In this document: positions 54,341 through 64,000 of the stretch, in pieces
Layout: the number at the start of each line of letters is the position of its first letter
Numbering within the stretch: position 1 is the stretch's first letter
The notes under the pieces: generated by a model
What the model saw: only the letters and a program-made list of their open reading frames with translations
Database searches by the model: none
Told to the model about the DNA's origin: nothing
Program-made: the position numbers and the translations under genes
Assembly (NCBI RefSeq): GCF_014646095.1
Contig: NZ_BMMU01000002.1
Location: 480,420-544,419, forward strand
DNA: 64,000 bases
Origin: Streptomyces lacrimifluminis
GTDB lineage: Bacteria; Actinomycetota; Actinomycetes; Streptomycetales; Streptomycetaceae
Reading direction: 5' to 3'

Positions 54341-55180
54341 GTGGTGGTCTGGGTGTTCCAGGAGGGGCATCTGGCGGGTCTCCTCGGCTCCGAGGAACTG
54401 GGCTCGCTCAGCCTGCGGCGCACCCCGGAGGCCGACTCCACCTCCGGCGCCGGAATGCCGGTGCCGGTCAACTTCACGGAGGCGGTCACCGACCGGGCCG
54501 CGGTGCAGCGGGCGATCACCGTGACCGCCGAGCCGGCCGTCGAGGTGGTCGGGCACTGGTTCAGCGACACCCGGCTCGACTTCCGGCCGGAGACGTACTG
54601 GGCCGTCGGCACGAAGATCACCCTCGGACTGCGTCTCAAGGACGTCAAGGGCGCGGACGGTGTCTACGGCACCCCAGTCCAAGGACGTCACCTTCCACAT
54701 CGGCCGCGAGCAGATCAGCACGGTCGACCTGGCGGCGAAGACCATGACCGTACGGCGGGACGGTGCGACCACGGCCACCTATCCCGTCTCCGGCGACGAT
54801 GCCGAGCACACCACCTGGTCCGGGATCATGGTGATCAGCGAGCGGTTCAAGCAGACTCGGATGGAGTCCTCGACGGTAGGACTCGGTGACGAGTACGACA
54901 TCTCCGACGTCCCGCACGCCCAGCTCCTGACCACCTCCGGCACCTTCGTGCACAGCAACTACTGGACCTCGGCCGCAGTGTTCGGCGACAGCAACACCAG
55001 CCACGGCTGTGTCGGCCTGCACGACACGAAGGGCGCGAACGACACCTCCGTACAGGGCTACAGGTTCTACGACAGCTCCATGCTCGGGGACGTCGTCATC
55101 GTCGAGAACTCGGACGAGGAGACGGCCGCAACGGGCCGCAACCTCTCCTGGGCGGTCTGGAAGTCGGGCAGCGCGCTCTG
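54341..55180 (+). pseudogene. L,D-transpeptidase (YkuD) pseudogene
   Basis: The Ig-like domain (AVTDRAAVQRAITVTAEPAVEVV) and the YkuD domain are in different frames, the shift lying near 54675 (GVYGTP | QSKDVTFHIGREQI). The catalytic motif HSNYWTSAAVFG ... TSHGCVGL is intact with its Cys. The signal/lipobox region is missing upstream, and the expected stop after WKSGSAL is lost so the frame runs on into the GH16 gene. Formerly a cell-wall cross-linking enzyme. Confidence 0.85.
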
Positions 55181-55298
55181 CGCCCTCTTCGGCGCTATCA
55201 CATTCATGTCTTCATCGGGTGAACTCACCTGTGCCGGAGGGAAATTCTGGGTTTCACCTCTTGACGGCCGGAGCCACCGGGAGCACATTGGGCCCACT

Positions 55299-55314
55299 TT
55301 GAGAGCGCTCTCAA
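55299..55314. promoter_or_regulatory. LacI-type operator before the GH16 gene
   Basis: TTGAGAGCGCTCTCAA is a perfect 16-bp palindrome with the central CpG typical of LacI/CebR-like boxes (compare TGGGAGCGCTCCCA). It lies 52 bp before the glucanase start, so a LacI-family repressor responding to a gluco-oligosaccharide is likely. That regulator is not in the window. Confidence 0.75.
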
Positions 55315-55365
55315 CCGCCCTCGAAGGCACCCCCGCACCCCCACCCCGTACCCGAAGAGGCACCC

Positions 55366-56775
55366 ATGAGGGACACTTCAGGCACTTCGCCCACTTCAGG
55401 CCCGCCCGTCGGACGCGGCCCCCTCCGTCGCGTGCTCGTCGCCGTAGGCGCCGTCCTCAGCCTCGCGGCAGCCGCCGTGTCGGTGGCACAGGCGGACGCG
55501 CCGACGCCGCCGACCGGCTGGACCCAGGTCTTCCTCGACGACTTCAACGGCACCGCTGGGACCGGCGTCAACACCGCCAACTGGCAGTACGCGACCGGGA
55601 CTTCGTATCCCGGCGGCCCCGCCAACTGGGGCACCGGCGAGATCGAGACGATGACGAACAGCACCACCAACGTCTCGCTCGACGGCAGCGGCAACCTTCG
55701 GATCACCCCGGTGCGCAACTCCGCCGGCAACTGGACCTCGGGCCGCATCGAGACCAACCGCACCGACTTCCAGCCCCCGGCCGGCGGCAAGCTGCGCGTC
55801 GAGGCCCGCCTCCAGGTGCCGAACGTCACCGGCGCGTCCGCCCTCGGCTACTGGCCCGCCTTCTGGATGCTCGGGGCGCCCTACCGGGGCAACTACCAGA
55901 ACTGGCCGAGCGTCGGCGAGATCGACATCATGGAGAACACCCAGGGCCTCAACACCATCTGGGGCACCCTGCACTGCGGCACCAGCCCGGGCGGTCCCTG
56001 CAACGAGACGACCGGCCTCGGCGGTACCACCAGCTGCACCGGCACCACCTGTCAGGCCGGTTTCCACACCTACCGCATGGAGTGGGACCGTTCGGTGAGC
56101 CCGGAGGCGATCCGTTTCTACGTCGACGGCACCAACTACCACACGGTGACCGCGAACCAGGTCGACGCGACGACCTGGGCCAACGCCACGAACCACGGCT
56201 TCTTCATCATCCTGAACGTGGCGATGGGCGGCGCCTTCCCGGCGGCGTTCGGCGGCGGCCCGGACGCGAACACGGTCTCCGGGCGCCCGATGGTCGTCGA
56301 CTATGTGCAGGTGCTCCAGTCGACAACCGGCGGCGGCACGACCACACCCCCGCCGACCGGGACCCGGGACGCGTACAGCGCCATCCAGGCCGAGTCGCAC
56401 AACAGCCAGTCGGGCACCAGCACGGAGACCACCACCGACACCGGCGGCGGACAGAACATCGGCTCGCTCGCCAATGGCGACTGGGCGCTGTACCAGAACG
56501 TCAACTTCGGCTCCACGGCCGCCACCCAGTTCGTCGGCAGGGTCGCGAGCGGGGCCGGCTCGGGCGTGAGCGGACTGGTCGAGGTACGCCTCGACAGCCG
56601 TACGAGCACACCGATCGGCAGCTTCTCGATCGGCAGCACGGGCGGCTGGCAGAGCTGGCGGACGGTTCCGGCGAACATCAGCTCCGTCACCGGCACCCAT
56701 GACGTCTATCTGACCTTCACCAGCGGTCAGGCGCAGGACTTCGTCAACGTGAACTGGTTCAACTTCGGCCGCTGA
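55366..56775 (+). CDS. Secreted GH16 endo-beta-glucanase with CBM6
   Basis: 469 residues. A signal peptide ends near AQADA. The GH16 domain (about 50-310) has the catalytic Glu185-x-Asp187-x2-Glu190 motif in GEIDIMENTQG, with the WPAFWMLG strand before it and FYVDGTNYHTV after. A Gly/Thr/Pro linker precedes a C-terminal CBM6 (about 335-469, AIQAESHNSQSG ... GGWQSWRTVPANI). This is the plan of secreted beta-1,3- or mixed-linkage glucanases (laminarinase, lichenase). Confidence 0.94.
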   Translation: MRDTSGTSPTSGPPVGRGPLRRVLVAVGAVLSLAAAAVSVAQADAPTPPTGWTQVFLDDFNGTAGTGVNTANWQYATGTSYPGGPANWGTGEIETMTNSTTNVSLDGSGNLRITPVRNSAGNWTSGRIETNRTDFQPPAGGKLRVEARLQVPNVTGASALGYWPAFWMLGAPYRGNYQNWPSVGEIDIMENTQGLNTIWGTLHCGTSPGGPCNETTGLGGTTSCTGTTCQAGFHTYRMEWDRSVSPEAIRFYVDGTNYHTVTANQVDATTWANATNHGFFIILNVAMGGAFPAAFGGGPDANTVSGRPMVVDYVQVLQSTTGGGTTTPPPTGTRDAYSAIQAESHNSQSGTSTETTTDTGGGQNIGSLANGDWALYQNVNFGSTAATQFVGRVASGAGSGVSGLVEVRLDSRTSTPIGSFSIGSTGGWQSWRTVPANISSVTGTHDVYLTFTSGQAQDFVNVNWFNFGR

Positions 56776-56824
56776 GGCGGTCGTCGGCAGTAAGCAGTCA
56801 GGCAGTCGCTGTACGAGCTTTCAC

Positions 56825-56854
56825 CGAGGGGCGGACCGACAGGTCCGCCCCTCG
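56825..56854. terminator. Bidirectional hairpin after GH16
   Basis: Perfect 13-bp arms CGAGGGGCGGACC with loop GACA, between the convergent GH16 and AraC genes. Confidence 0.85.
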
Positions 56855-56876
56855 CCCTTCTCCCGAAGCACTCCCC

Positions 56877-57812
56877 TCAGCGCAGCTCCGCCCGGAACGC
56901 CACCGGCGTGGTCCCCGTGTGCAGGTGGAAGAACTTGGAGAAGTTCGCCGCGTCCGGGAATCCGACAGCGGCCCCGACGCGCCCGATCGGCAGGGACGTG
57001 TGCGCGAGCAGACGCTTGGCCTCCAGGATCACGCGCTTGTCGATGAACCCCTTGGGCGTCTCACCGGTCGCCGCGCGCACCGCGCGGACGAGGGTGCGAC
57101 GGGAGTAACCGAGGGCGTCCGCGTACGCGCTGACGCTGTGACTGGTGGCGAAGCCCTGCTCCACCGCGTCCCTGAAAAGCGTGAACGTGGTGTCGGTCCG
57201 GCCTCCCGCCGCCTCCGCCGAACTCGTCGCGAGGTGGGACAGACGCAGCAGGAACGCGGTGAGGGAGTGGCGCAGTACCGAGGTGTGCAGGCCGATCGGA
57301 AGAGTCGCCGTGTCCTCGTACTCGCGGCCCAGCTGGGCCAGGGCCGCCCGCAGACCGGCGAGTTGGGGAGCGTCCGGGCGCAGCAGCGGGGGCAGGTCGT
57401 AGTGGTAGAGGCCGGTCGCCTCGACCGTGGCCCGGGGCAGGAAACCGGGTTGCATGGTGAGGACGGTGCCGCGGTACTCGGTGGTGCGGGAGAAGCGGTG
57501 GACCTGGCCGGGGCGGATCCACAGGAGGTCGCCCGCTGTCGCCCGGTATTCGGCGAAGTCGACCATGTGGGTCACCGGGCCGTCGTCGAACAGCATCACG
57601 ATGTGGAAGTCGATGCGGTGGACGCGTTCCAGCGGGGCGTCCTCGTGCCAGGTGCGGTCGGGTGACATCGCGCCGACCTGCATACCTACACCCAGGACGC
57701 TCAGATCGACCGGGAAGGGAAACGTCCTGATGCCGTCTCCGTCGCGCAGGGTGTCGTGGCTGGTGTTTTGGATGATGTCTCGGGTGGTGTCTTGGGTGGT
57801 TCTGTCCGCCAT
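56877..57812 (-). CDS. AraC-family regulator with cupin sensor
   Basis: 311 residues. The N-terminal AraC-binding cupin (HRIDFHIVMLFDDGPVTHMVDF, GDLLWIRPGQVHRF) is followed by two HTHs (SVSAYADALGYSRRTLVRAV and LPIGRVGAAVGFPDAANFSK). ATG 57812 is chosen because AAGGA lies just upstream; the frame continues back to 57974, across the palindrome. The first ~20 residues are a Thr/Asp-rich repeat-like leader. It diverges from the pentose-phosphate operon, which it may control. Confidence 0.92.
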   Translation of the reverse strand: MADRTTQDTTRDIIQNTSHDTLRDGDGIRTFPFPVDLSVLGVGMQVGAMSPDRTWHEDAPLERVHRIDFHIVMLFDDGPVTHMVDFAEYRATAGDLLWIRPGQVHRFSRTTEYRGTVLTMQPGFLPRATVEATGLYHYDLPPLLRPDAPQLAGLRAALAQLGREYEDTATLPIGLHTSVLRHSLTAFLLRLSHLATSSAEAAGGRTDTTFTLFRDAVEQGFATSHSVSAYADALGYSRRTLVRAVRAATGETPKGFIDKRVILEAKRLLAHTSLPIGRVGAAVGFPDAANFSKFFHLHTGTTPVAFRAELR

Positions 57813-57886
57813 GTCCTTCTCTTGCCGTCCGGTCCCCGCCGTCCGTGTCCCACATTCACCAAAGGGTGACACACAGGCACCTGGCC

Positions 57887-57909
57887 CCTTAAAAGTCAGA
57901 CTTTTAAGG
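57887..57909. promoter_or_regulatory. Perfect 23-bp palindrome between araC-type gene and tkt
   Basis: Arms CCTTAAAAGTC and GACTTTTAAGG around a single A. It is strikingly AT-rich for this DNA and lies 50 bp before tkt and 75 bp from the AraC start, so a strong candidate operator for one or both. Perfect symmetry suggests a dimeric repressor rather than AraC, which usually binds direct repeats. Confidence 0.7.
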
Positions 57910-57958
57910 TTGAACACGTCCGAGCAGTTCATCCACCTCGATCGAGGACTTCTTGAAG

Positions 57959-60052
<2,094 letters not shown>

Positions 60053-60071
60053 TCCGCACGCCAGAAGGAAG

Positions 60072-61220
60072 ATGATCACAGTGACGACCGAAACAACCCC
60101 CACCGCGGGAACACTCAAGCGCCTCTCCGACGAGGGCGTCTCGATCTGGCTGGACGACCTCTCCCGGGGCCGCATCGCCTCCGGCAACCTCGCCGCACTC
60201 ATCGACACCCACCACGTGGTCGGCGTGACCACCAACCCGTCGATCTTCCAGGCCGCCATCGGCTCCGGCGAGGGATACGAGGAGCAGCTCGCCGACCTGG
60301 CCGTGCGCGGCGTCACGGTCGAAGAGGCCGTACGCATGATGACCACCGCCGACGTGCGGGCCGCCGCCGACGTCCTGCGCCCGGTGTACGACGCCACGGG
60401 CGGCCGGGACGGCCGTGTCTCGATCGAGGTCGACCCGCGTCTCGCCCACGAGACCGCGGCGACGATCGCCGAGGCCAAGCAGCTGGCCTGGCTGGTCGAC
60501 CGGCCCAACGTGATGATCAAGATCCCGGCGACGAAGGCCGGCCTGCCGGCGATCACCGAGGTCATCGGCCTCGGTATCAGCGTCAACGTCACGCTGATCT
60601 TCTCCCTGGAGCGCTACCGCGAGGTCATGGCCGCCTATCTGGCCGGCCTGGAGAAGGCGCAGGCAGCGGGCATCGACCTGGCGTCGATCCACTCCGTCGC
60701 CTCCTTCTTCGTCTCCCGCGTCGACTCCGAGATCGACAAGCGCCTGACGGTGCTCGGCACCGACGAGGCCCTCGCGCTCAAGGGCAGGGCGGCGCTGGCC
60801 AACGCGCGGCTCGCCTACGAGGCGTACGAGGAGGTCTTCGACGGTGAGCGCTGGACCGCCCTCGGCGGCGCCCACGCCAACAAGCAGCGCCCGCTGTGGG
60901 CCTCGACCGGCGTCAAGGACCCCGCGTACAAGGACACGCTGTACGTCGACGAACTGGTCGCGCCCGGCACCGTCAACACGATGCCGGAGGCCACCCTCAA
61001 CGCGACCGCCGACCACGGCGACATCCACGGCGACGCGGTGAGCGGCGGCTACGCCCAGGCCCGCGCCGACCTCGCGGCCGTCGAAGGGCTCGGGATCAGT
61101 TACGACGAGGTCGTGAACCTGCTGGAGGACGAGGGCGTCGCGAAGTTCGAGATCGCCTGGAACGACCTGCTGAACGCCGTCACCAAGTCGCTGGACAGCA
61201 AGGGAGTTGACGGGGAATGA
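60072..61220 (+). CDS. tal: Transaldolase
   Basis: Transfers dihydroxyacetone units between sugar phosphates, 382 residues, matching the long actinobacterial class. [15 protein letters not shown] and the Schiff-base Lys in [15 protein letters not shown] are visible, as are [15 protein letters not shown] and [18 protein letters not shown] lies directly before ATG 60072; GTG 60081 is an alternative. It follows tkt by 19 bp and overlaps zwf by four bases. Confidence 0.96.
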   Translation: MITVTTETTPTAGTLKRLSDEGVSIWLDDLSRGRIASGNLAALIDTHHVVGVTTNPSIFQAAIGSGEGYEEQLADLAVRGVTVEEAVRMMTTADVRAAADVLRPVYDATGGRDGRVSIEVDPRLAHETAATIAEAKQLAWLVDRPNVMIKIPATKAGLPAITEVIGLGISVNVTLIFSLERYREVMAAYLAGLEKAQAAGIDLASIHSVASFFVSRVDSEIDKRLTVLGTDEALALKGRAALANARLAYEAYEEVFDGERWTALGGAHANKQRPLWASTGVKDPAYKDTLYVDELVAPGTVNTMPEATLNATADHGDIHGDAVSGGYAQARADLAAVEGLGISYDEVVNLLEDEGVAKFEIAWNDLLNAVTKSLDSKGVDGE

Positions 61221-62878
61221 GCGACGAGTCGACCCTGCCCGCGGCCACCGTCGAGGCACCTGCCGCTGACGCTCCGCCGAAGCCGGAGCAGGCAGCGAAG
61301 CCGGAGAAGGCAGCGAAGGCAGCGAAGGCATTCGAAGGGGACTTGGGCAGCGAGGACGACTGGGACAACCCGCTGCGCGATCCCGGCGACCGCCGTCTCC
61401 CCCTGATCGCCGGCCCGTCCGGGCTGGTCATCTTCGGGGTGACCGGTGACCTGTCCCGCAAGAAGCTGATGCCGGCCGTCTACGACCTGGCCAACCGGGG
61501 CCTGCTCCCGCCGGGCTTCTCGCTCGTCGGCTTCGCCCGCCGGGACTGGGAGGACGAGGACTTCGCGCAGATCGTCCACGACTCGGTGCGCGACCACGCC
61601 CGTACGGAGTTCCGCGAGGAGGTCTGGCAGCAGCTCGCCGAGGGCATGCGGTTCATCCCCGGCGACTTCGACGACGACGCGGCGTTCGAGCAGCTGCGCG
61701 CGGCCGTCGAGGAGCTGGACGCGTCCCGGGGTACGAGCGGCAACTACGCCTTCTACCTGTCCGTACCGCCGAAGTTCTTCCCGAAGGTCGTCCAGCAGCT
61801 GAAGAAGCACGGCCTGGCGAACGCGCCGGAGGGTTCCTGGCGGCGCGGGGTGATCGAGAAGCCGTTCGGACACAACCTGAAGAGCGCGCGTGAGCTGAAC
61901 CGGGTCCTGCACGACGTGTTCGACCCGGAGCAGGTCTTCCGGATCGACCACTACCTCGGCAAGGAGACCGTCCAGAACATCCTGGCGCTCCGCTTCGCCA
62001 ACCAGATGTACGAGCCCGTCTGGAACCGGTCGTACGTCGACCACGTCCAGATCACGATGGCCGAGGACATCGGCATCGGCGGCCGGGCCGGCTACTACGA
62101 CGGCATCGGGTCCGCGCGCGATGTGATCCAGAATCACCTCCTCCAGCTGATGGCCCTGACGGCCATGGAGGAGCCGATCGCCTTCGACGCCGAGTCGCTG
62201 CTGACCGAGAAGCTCAAGGTCCTCAAGTCGGTGAAGCTGCCCGAGGACCTGGGCGAGCACACCGTGCGCGGGCAGTACGCGGCGGGCTGGCAGGGCGGTG
62301 AGCAGGTGTCCGGCTATCTCGAAGAGGACGGCATCGACCCGCAGTCGAGCACCGACACGTACGCGGCCGTCAAGCTGGAGGTCGACAACCGCCGCTGGGC
62401 GGGCGTCCCCTTCTATCTGCGGACCGGCAAGCGGCTGGGGCGGCGCGTGACGGAGATCGCGGTCGTCTTCCAGCGCGCCCCGCACTCCCCGTTCGACTCG
62501 ACGGCCACCGAGGAACTCGGCGCGAACGCGATCGTCATCCGCGTCCAGCCCGACGAGGGCATGACCGTGCGCTTCGGTTCCAAGGTCCCGGGTACCTCGA
62601 TGGAGATCAGGGACGTCACGATGGACTTCGCCTACGGCGAGTCCTTCACGGAGTCCAGCCCGGAGGCGTACGAACGGCTCATCCTGGACGTCCTGCTCGG
62701 CGACGCCAATTTGTTCCCCCGTCACCAGGAAGTGGAAGAGTCCTGGAAGATCCTCGACCCGATCGAGGAGTACTGGGGCACGCACGGCAGGCCCGCGCAG
62801 TACGCCTCGGGCAGTTGGGGCCCGGAGGAAGCCGACGAGATGCTCGCACGAGACGGACGGAGCTGGCGCAGGCCATGA
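61217..62878 (+). CDS. zwf: Glucose-6-phosphate dehydrogenase with N-terminal extension
   Basis: Oxidises glucose 6-phosphate to 6-phosphogluconolactone with NADP+, 553 residues, 35-45 longer than usual. The cofactor motif is [16 protein letters not shown] (about residue 72), the catalytic [13 protein letters not shown] with His, and [14 protein letters not shown]. The first ~45 residues are an Ala/Pro/Lys-rich repeat ([17 protein letters not shown]). The ATG overlaps the tal stop (ATGA), so the extension is probably translated. Second branch-point enzyme of the operon. Confidence 0.95.
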   Translation: MSDESTLPAATVEAPAADAPPKPEQAAKPEKAAKAAKAFEGDLGSEDDWDNPLRDPGDRRLPLIAGPSGLVIFGVTGDLSRKKLMPAVYDLANRGLLPPGFSLVGFARRDWEDEDFAQIVHDSVRDHARTEFREEVWQQLAEGMRFIPGDFDDDAAFEQLRAAVEELDASRGTSGNYAFYLSVPPKFFPKVVQQLKKHGLANAPEGSWRRGVIEKPFGHNLKSARELNRVLHDVFDPEQVFRIDHYLGKETVQNILALRFANQMYEPVWNRSYVDHVQITMAEDIGIGGRAGYYDGIGSARDVIQNHLLQLMALTAMEEPIAFDAESLLTEKLKVLKSVKLPEDLGEHTVRGQYAAGWQGGEQVSGYLEEDGIDPQSSTDTYAAVKLEVDNRRWAGVPFYLRTGKRLGRRVTEIAVVFQRAPHSPFDSTATEELGANAIVIRVQPDEGMTVRFGSKVPGTSMEIRDVTMDFAYGESFTESSPEAYERLILDVLLGDANLFPRHQEVEESWKILDPIEEYWGTHGRPAQYASGSWGPEEADEMLARDGRSWRRP

Positions 62879-63810
62879 AAATCGACCTCACCGACACCAC
62901 GGCAAGCAAGATCAACAAGGCACTGGTGAAGGGGCGGCGCGCCATCGGCACCCCTGCCGTGGGCATGGTCCTGACGATGGTGATCGTCACGGACGAGGAG
63001 AACGCCTACGACTCGATCAAGGCGGCCGAGGACGCCTCGCACGAGCACCCCGCGCGCACCCTGGTCGTCATCAAGCGGCACGCCCGCAGCCCGCGCGACC
63101 GCACCAAGTCCCACCTCGACGCCGAGGTACGGGTGGGCGCCGACGCCGGCACCGGCGAGACGGTCATCCTGCGGACGTACGGCGAGGTGTCCGACCACGC
63201 CGACTCGGTGGTCCTGCCGCTGCTGCTGCCGGACGCGCCGGTCGTCGTCTGGTGGCCGGTGAACGCCCCCGAGGTGCCCGCCAAGGACCCGCTGGGCTCG
63301 CTGGCCCAGCGCCGGATCACCGACATGTACGCGGTCGAGCAGCCGCTGGTCGCACTGGAGGCCCGGGTGCGCTCGTACGCGCCCGGCGACACCGACCTGG
63401 CGTGGACGCGCCTCACCCCGTGGCGCTCGATGCTGGCCGCGGCCCTCGACCAGGCCCGTACGAAGATCATCTCGGCGGCCGTCGAGAGCGAGGCCGAGAA
63501 CCCGAGCGCCGAACTGCTGGCCCGCTGGCTCGGCGCCCGCCTGGACGTGAAGGTGGACCGCGTCGTCACCGCGGGCCCGGTCGTCACGGCTGTCCGCCTC
63601 GGCACCGACAAGGGCGAGATCGTCATCGACCGCCCCGAGGGCCCGCTCGCCACGCTCACCCTGCCCGGCCAGCCCTCCCGCACGCTCGCGCTGAAGGTGC
63701 GGCCCACGTCCGAACTCATCGCCGAGGAGCTGCGCCGCCTCGACGCCGACGAGATGTACGCGGTCGCTCTGCGGGGCGGCGGCACCAAGGAGACCCCCCG
63801 TCATGTCTGA
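62875..63810 (+). CDS. opcA: Glucose-6-phosphate dehydrogenase assembly protein
   Basis: 311 residues. OpcA proteins bind and activate glucose-6-phosphate dehydrogenase in cyanobacteria and occur next to zwf in actinobacteria. The characteristic PVVVWWPVNAP segment and the C-terminal TLPGQPSRTLALK strand region are present. No enzyme motif. Overlaps zwf by four bases (ATGA) and pgi by eight. Confidence 0.94.
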   Translation: MKIDLTDTTASKINKALVKGRRAIGTPAVGMVLTMVIVTDEENAYDSIKAAEDASHEHPARTLVVIKRHARSPRDRTKSHLDAEVRVGADAGTGETVILRTYGEVSDHADSVVLPLLLPDAPVVVWWPVNAPEVPAKDPLGSLAQRRITDMYAVEQPLVALEARVRSYAPGDTDLAWTRLTPWRSMLAAALDQARTKIISAAVESEAENPSAELLARWLGARLDVKVDRVVTAGPVVTAVRLGTDKGEIVIDRPEGPLATLTLPGQPSRTLALKVRPTSELIAEELRRLDADEMYAVALRGGGTKETPRHV

Positions 63811-64000
63811 CTCCCCCACGCTCAGCCGGCGCCCCGAGTGGACCGCGCTGGAGGACCACCACGCCGGTGCGCTCAACCGGCCGCGGCTGCGCGAGCTGTT
63901 CGCCGCCGATCCCGGGCGCGCGGAGCGGTACGTCGTGCGGGTCGGTGATCTGCACATCGACTACTCCAAGCACCTGATCACGGACGAGACCCTCACCCTC
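63803..64000 (+). CDS. pgi: Glucose-6-phosphate isomerase, 3' end outside the window
   Basis: The first 66 codons are visible, beginning ATG 63803, eight bases inside opcA. RPEWTALEDHHA and VGDLHIDYSKHLITDE match the N-terminus of phosphoglucose isomerase. It would interconvert glucose 6-phosphate and fructose 6-phosphate, returning pentose-pathway carbon to zwf. The gene runs off the window. Confidence 0.88.
   Translation, partial: MSDSPTLSRRPEWTALEDHHAGALNRPRLRELFAADPGRAERYVVRVGDLHIDYSKHLITDETLTL

Overview
The base composition (very GC-rich with strong third-position G/C bias), GTG/TTG starts, short 4-8 bp ATGA/GTGA gene overlaps, Tat-lipoprotein binding proteins and gene content point to a Streptomyces chromosome. 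No rRNA, tRNA, CRISPR array or intact insertion sequence is visible. The order tkt-tal-zwf-opcA-pgi at one end, with a Sfp-type phosphopantetheinyl transferase and metallophosphoesterase pair further in, resembles from memory the S. coelicolor SCO6659-SCO6673 neighbourhood. I could not check this.

Bases 1-8700 are a decayed accessory patch. It holds the 3' part of a short-chain dehydrogenase, a DHA2 drug exporter, two coupled HTH proteins of plasmid/island type, a secreted SGNH hydrolase, a transposase-like remnant, a DUF1048 pair beside what may be the tail of a lost PadR regulator, a frameshifted 2-oxoamine-synthase-like pseudogene and the first ~100 codons of an APC-type permease. Bases 8700-13600 carry a Rieske oxygenase / small Cys-His protein / flavin-ferredoxin reductase operon (VanAB-like), then a nitrate/sulfonate/taurine-type ABC system whose permease gene is broken. 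Bases 13650-17000 hold an orphan MmyB-type ligand-binding protein diverging from an XRE regulator / HExxH protease / 7-TM protein operon. Bases 17090-20106 hold an alpha/beta hydrolase and the PPTase-phosphoesterase pair, followed by an orphan ATP-grasp enzyme.

Bases 21800-39916 are one large glycan-use locus. Leftward are a DeoR regulator, a GH4 glycosidase and a GH38 alpha-mannosidase. Rightward are a PfkB kinase, a sugar ABC importer (binding protein and two permeases, no ATPase), a phosphodiesterase, a GH2 beta-galactosidase, two Tat-exported phosphoesterases and a secreted protein. The mix of glycosidases with three phosphoesterases suggests a phosphate-bearing or mannose/galactose-containing glycan as substrate. 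Bases 39940-47660 are a catabolic cluster for an acyl/aromatic-acid CoA pathway (MaoC, AMP-ligase, amidohydrolase, SDR, MHS transporter) with PaaX, MarR and IclR regulators.

Bases 48127-54172 hold the most unusual feature: a leaderless, tightly coupled three-gene operon encoding a 1693-residue caspase-like/HSP90-like-ATPase/wHTH-repeat protein, a zinc-ribbon protein and a three-TM protein. It lies between a decayed LuxR gene and a decayed L,D-transpeptidase gene, as expected of an inserted conflict (defence or cell-death) module. Bases 55300-64000 hold a secreted GH16 glucanase with a LacI-type operator, an AraC regulator, a perfect 23-bp palindrome, and the pentose-phosphate operon running off the window.
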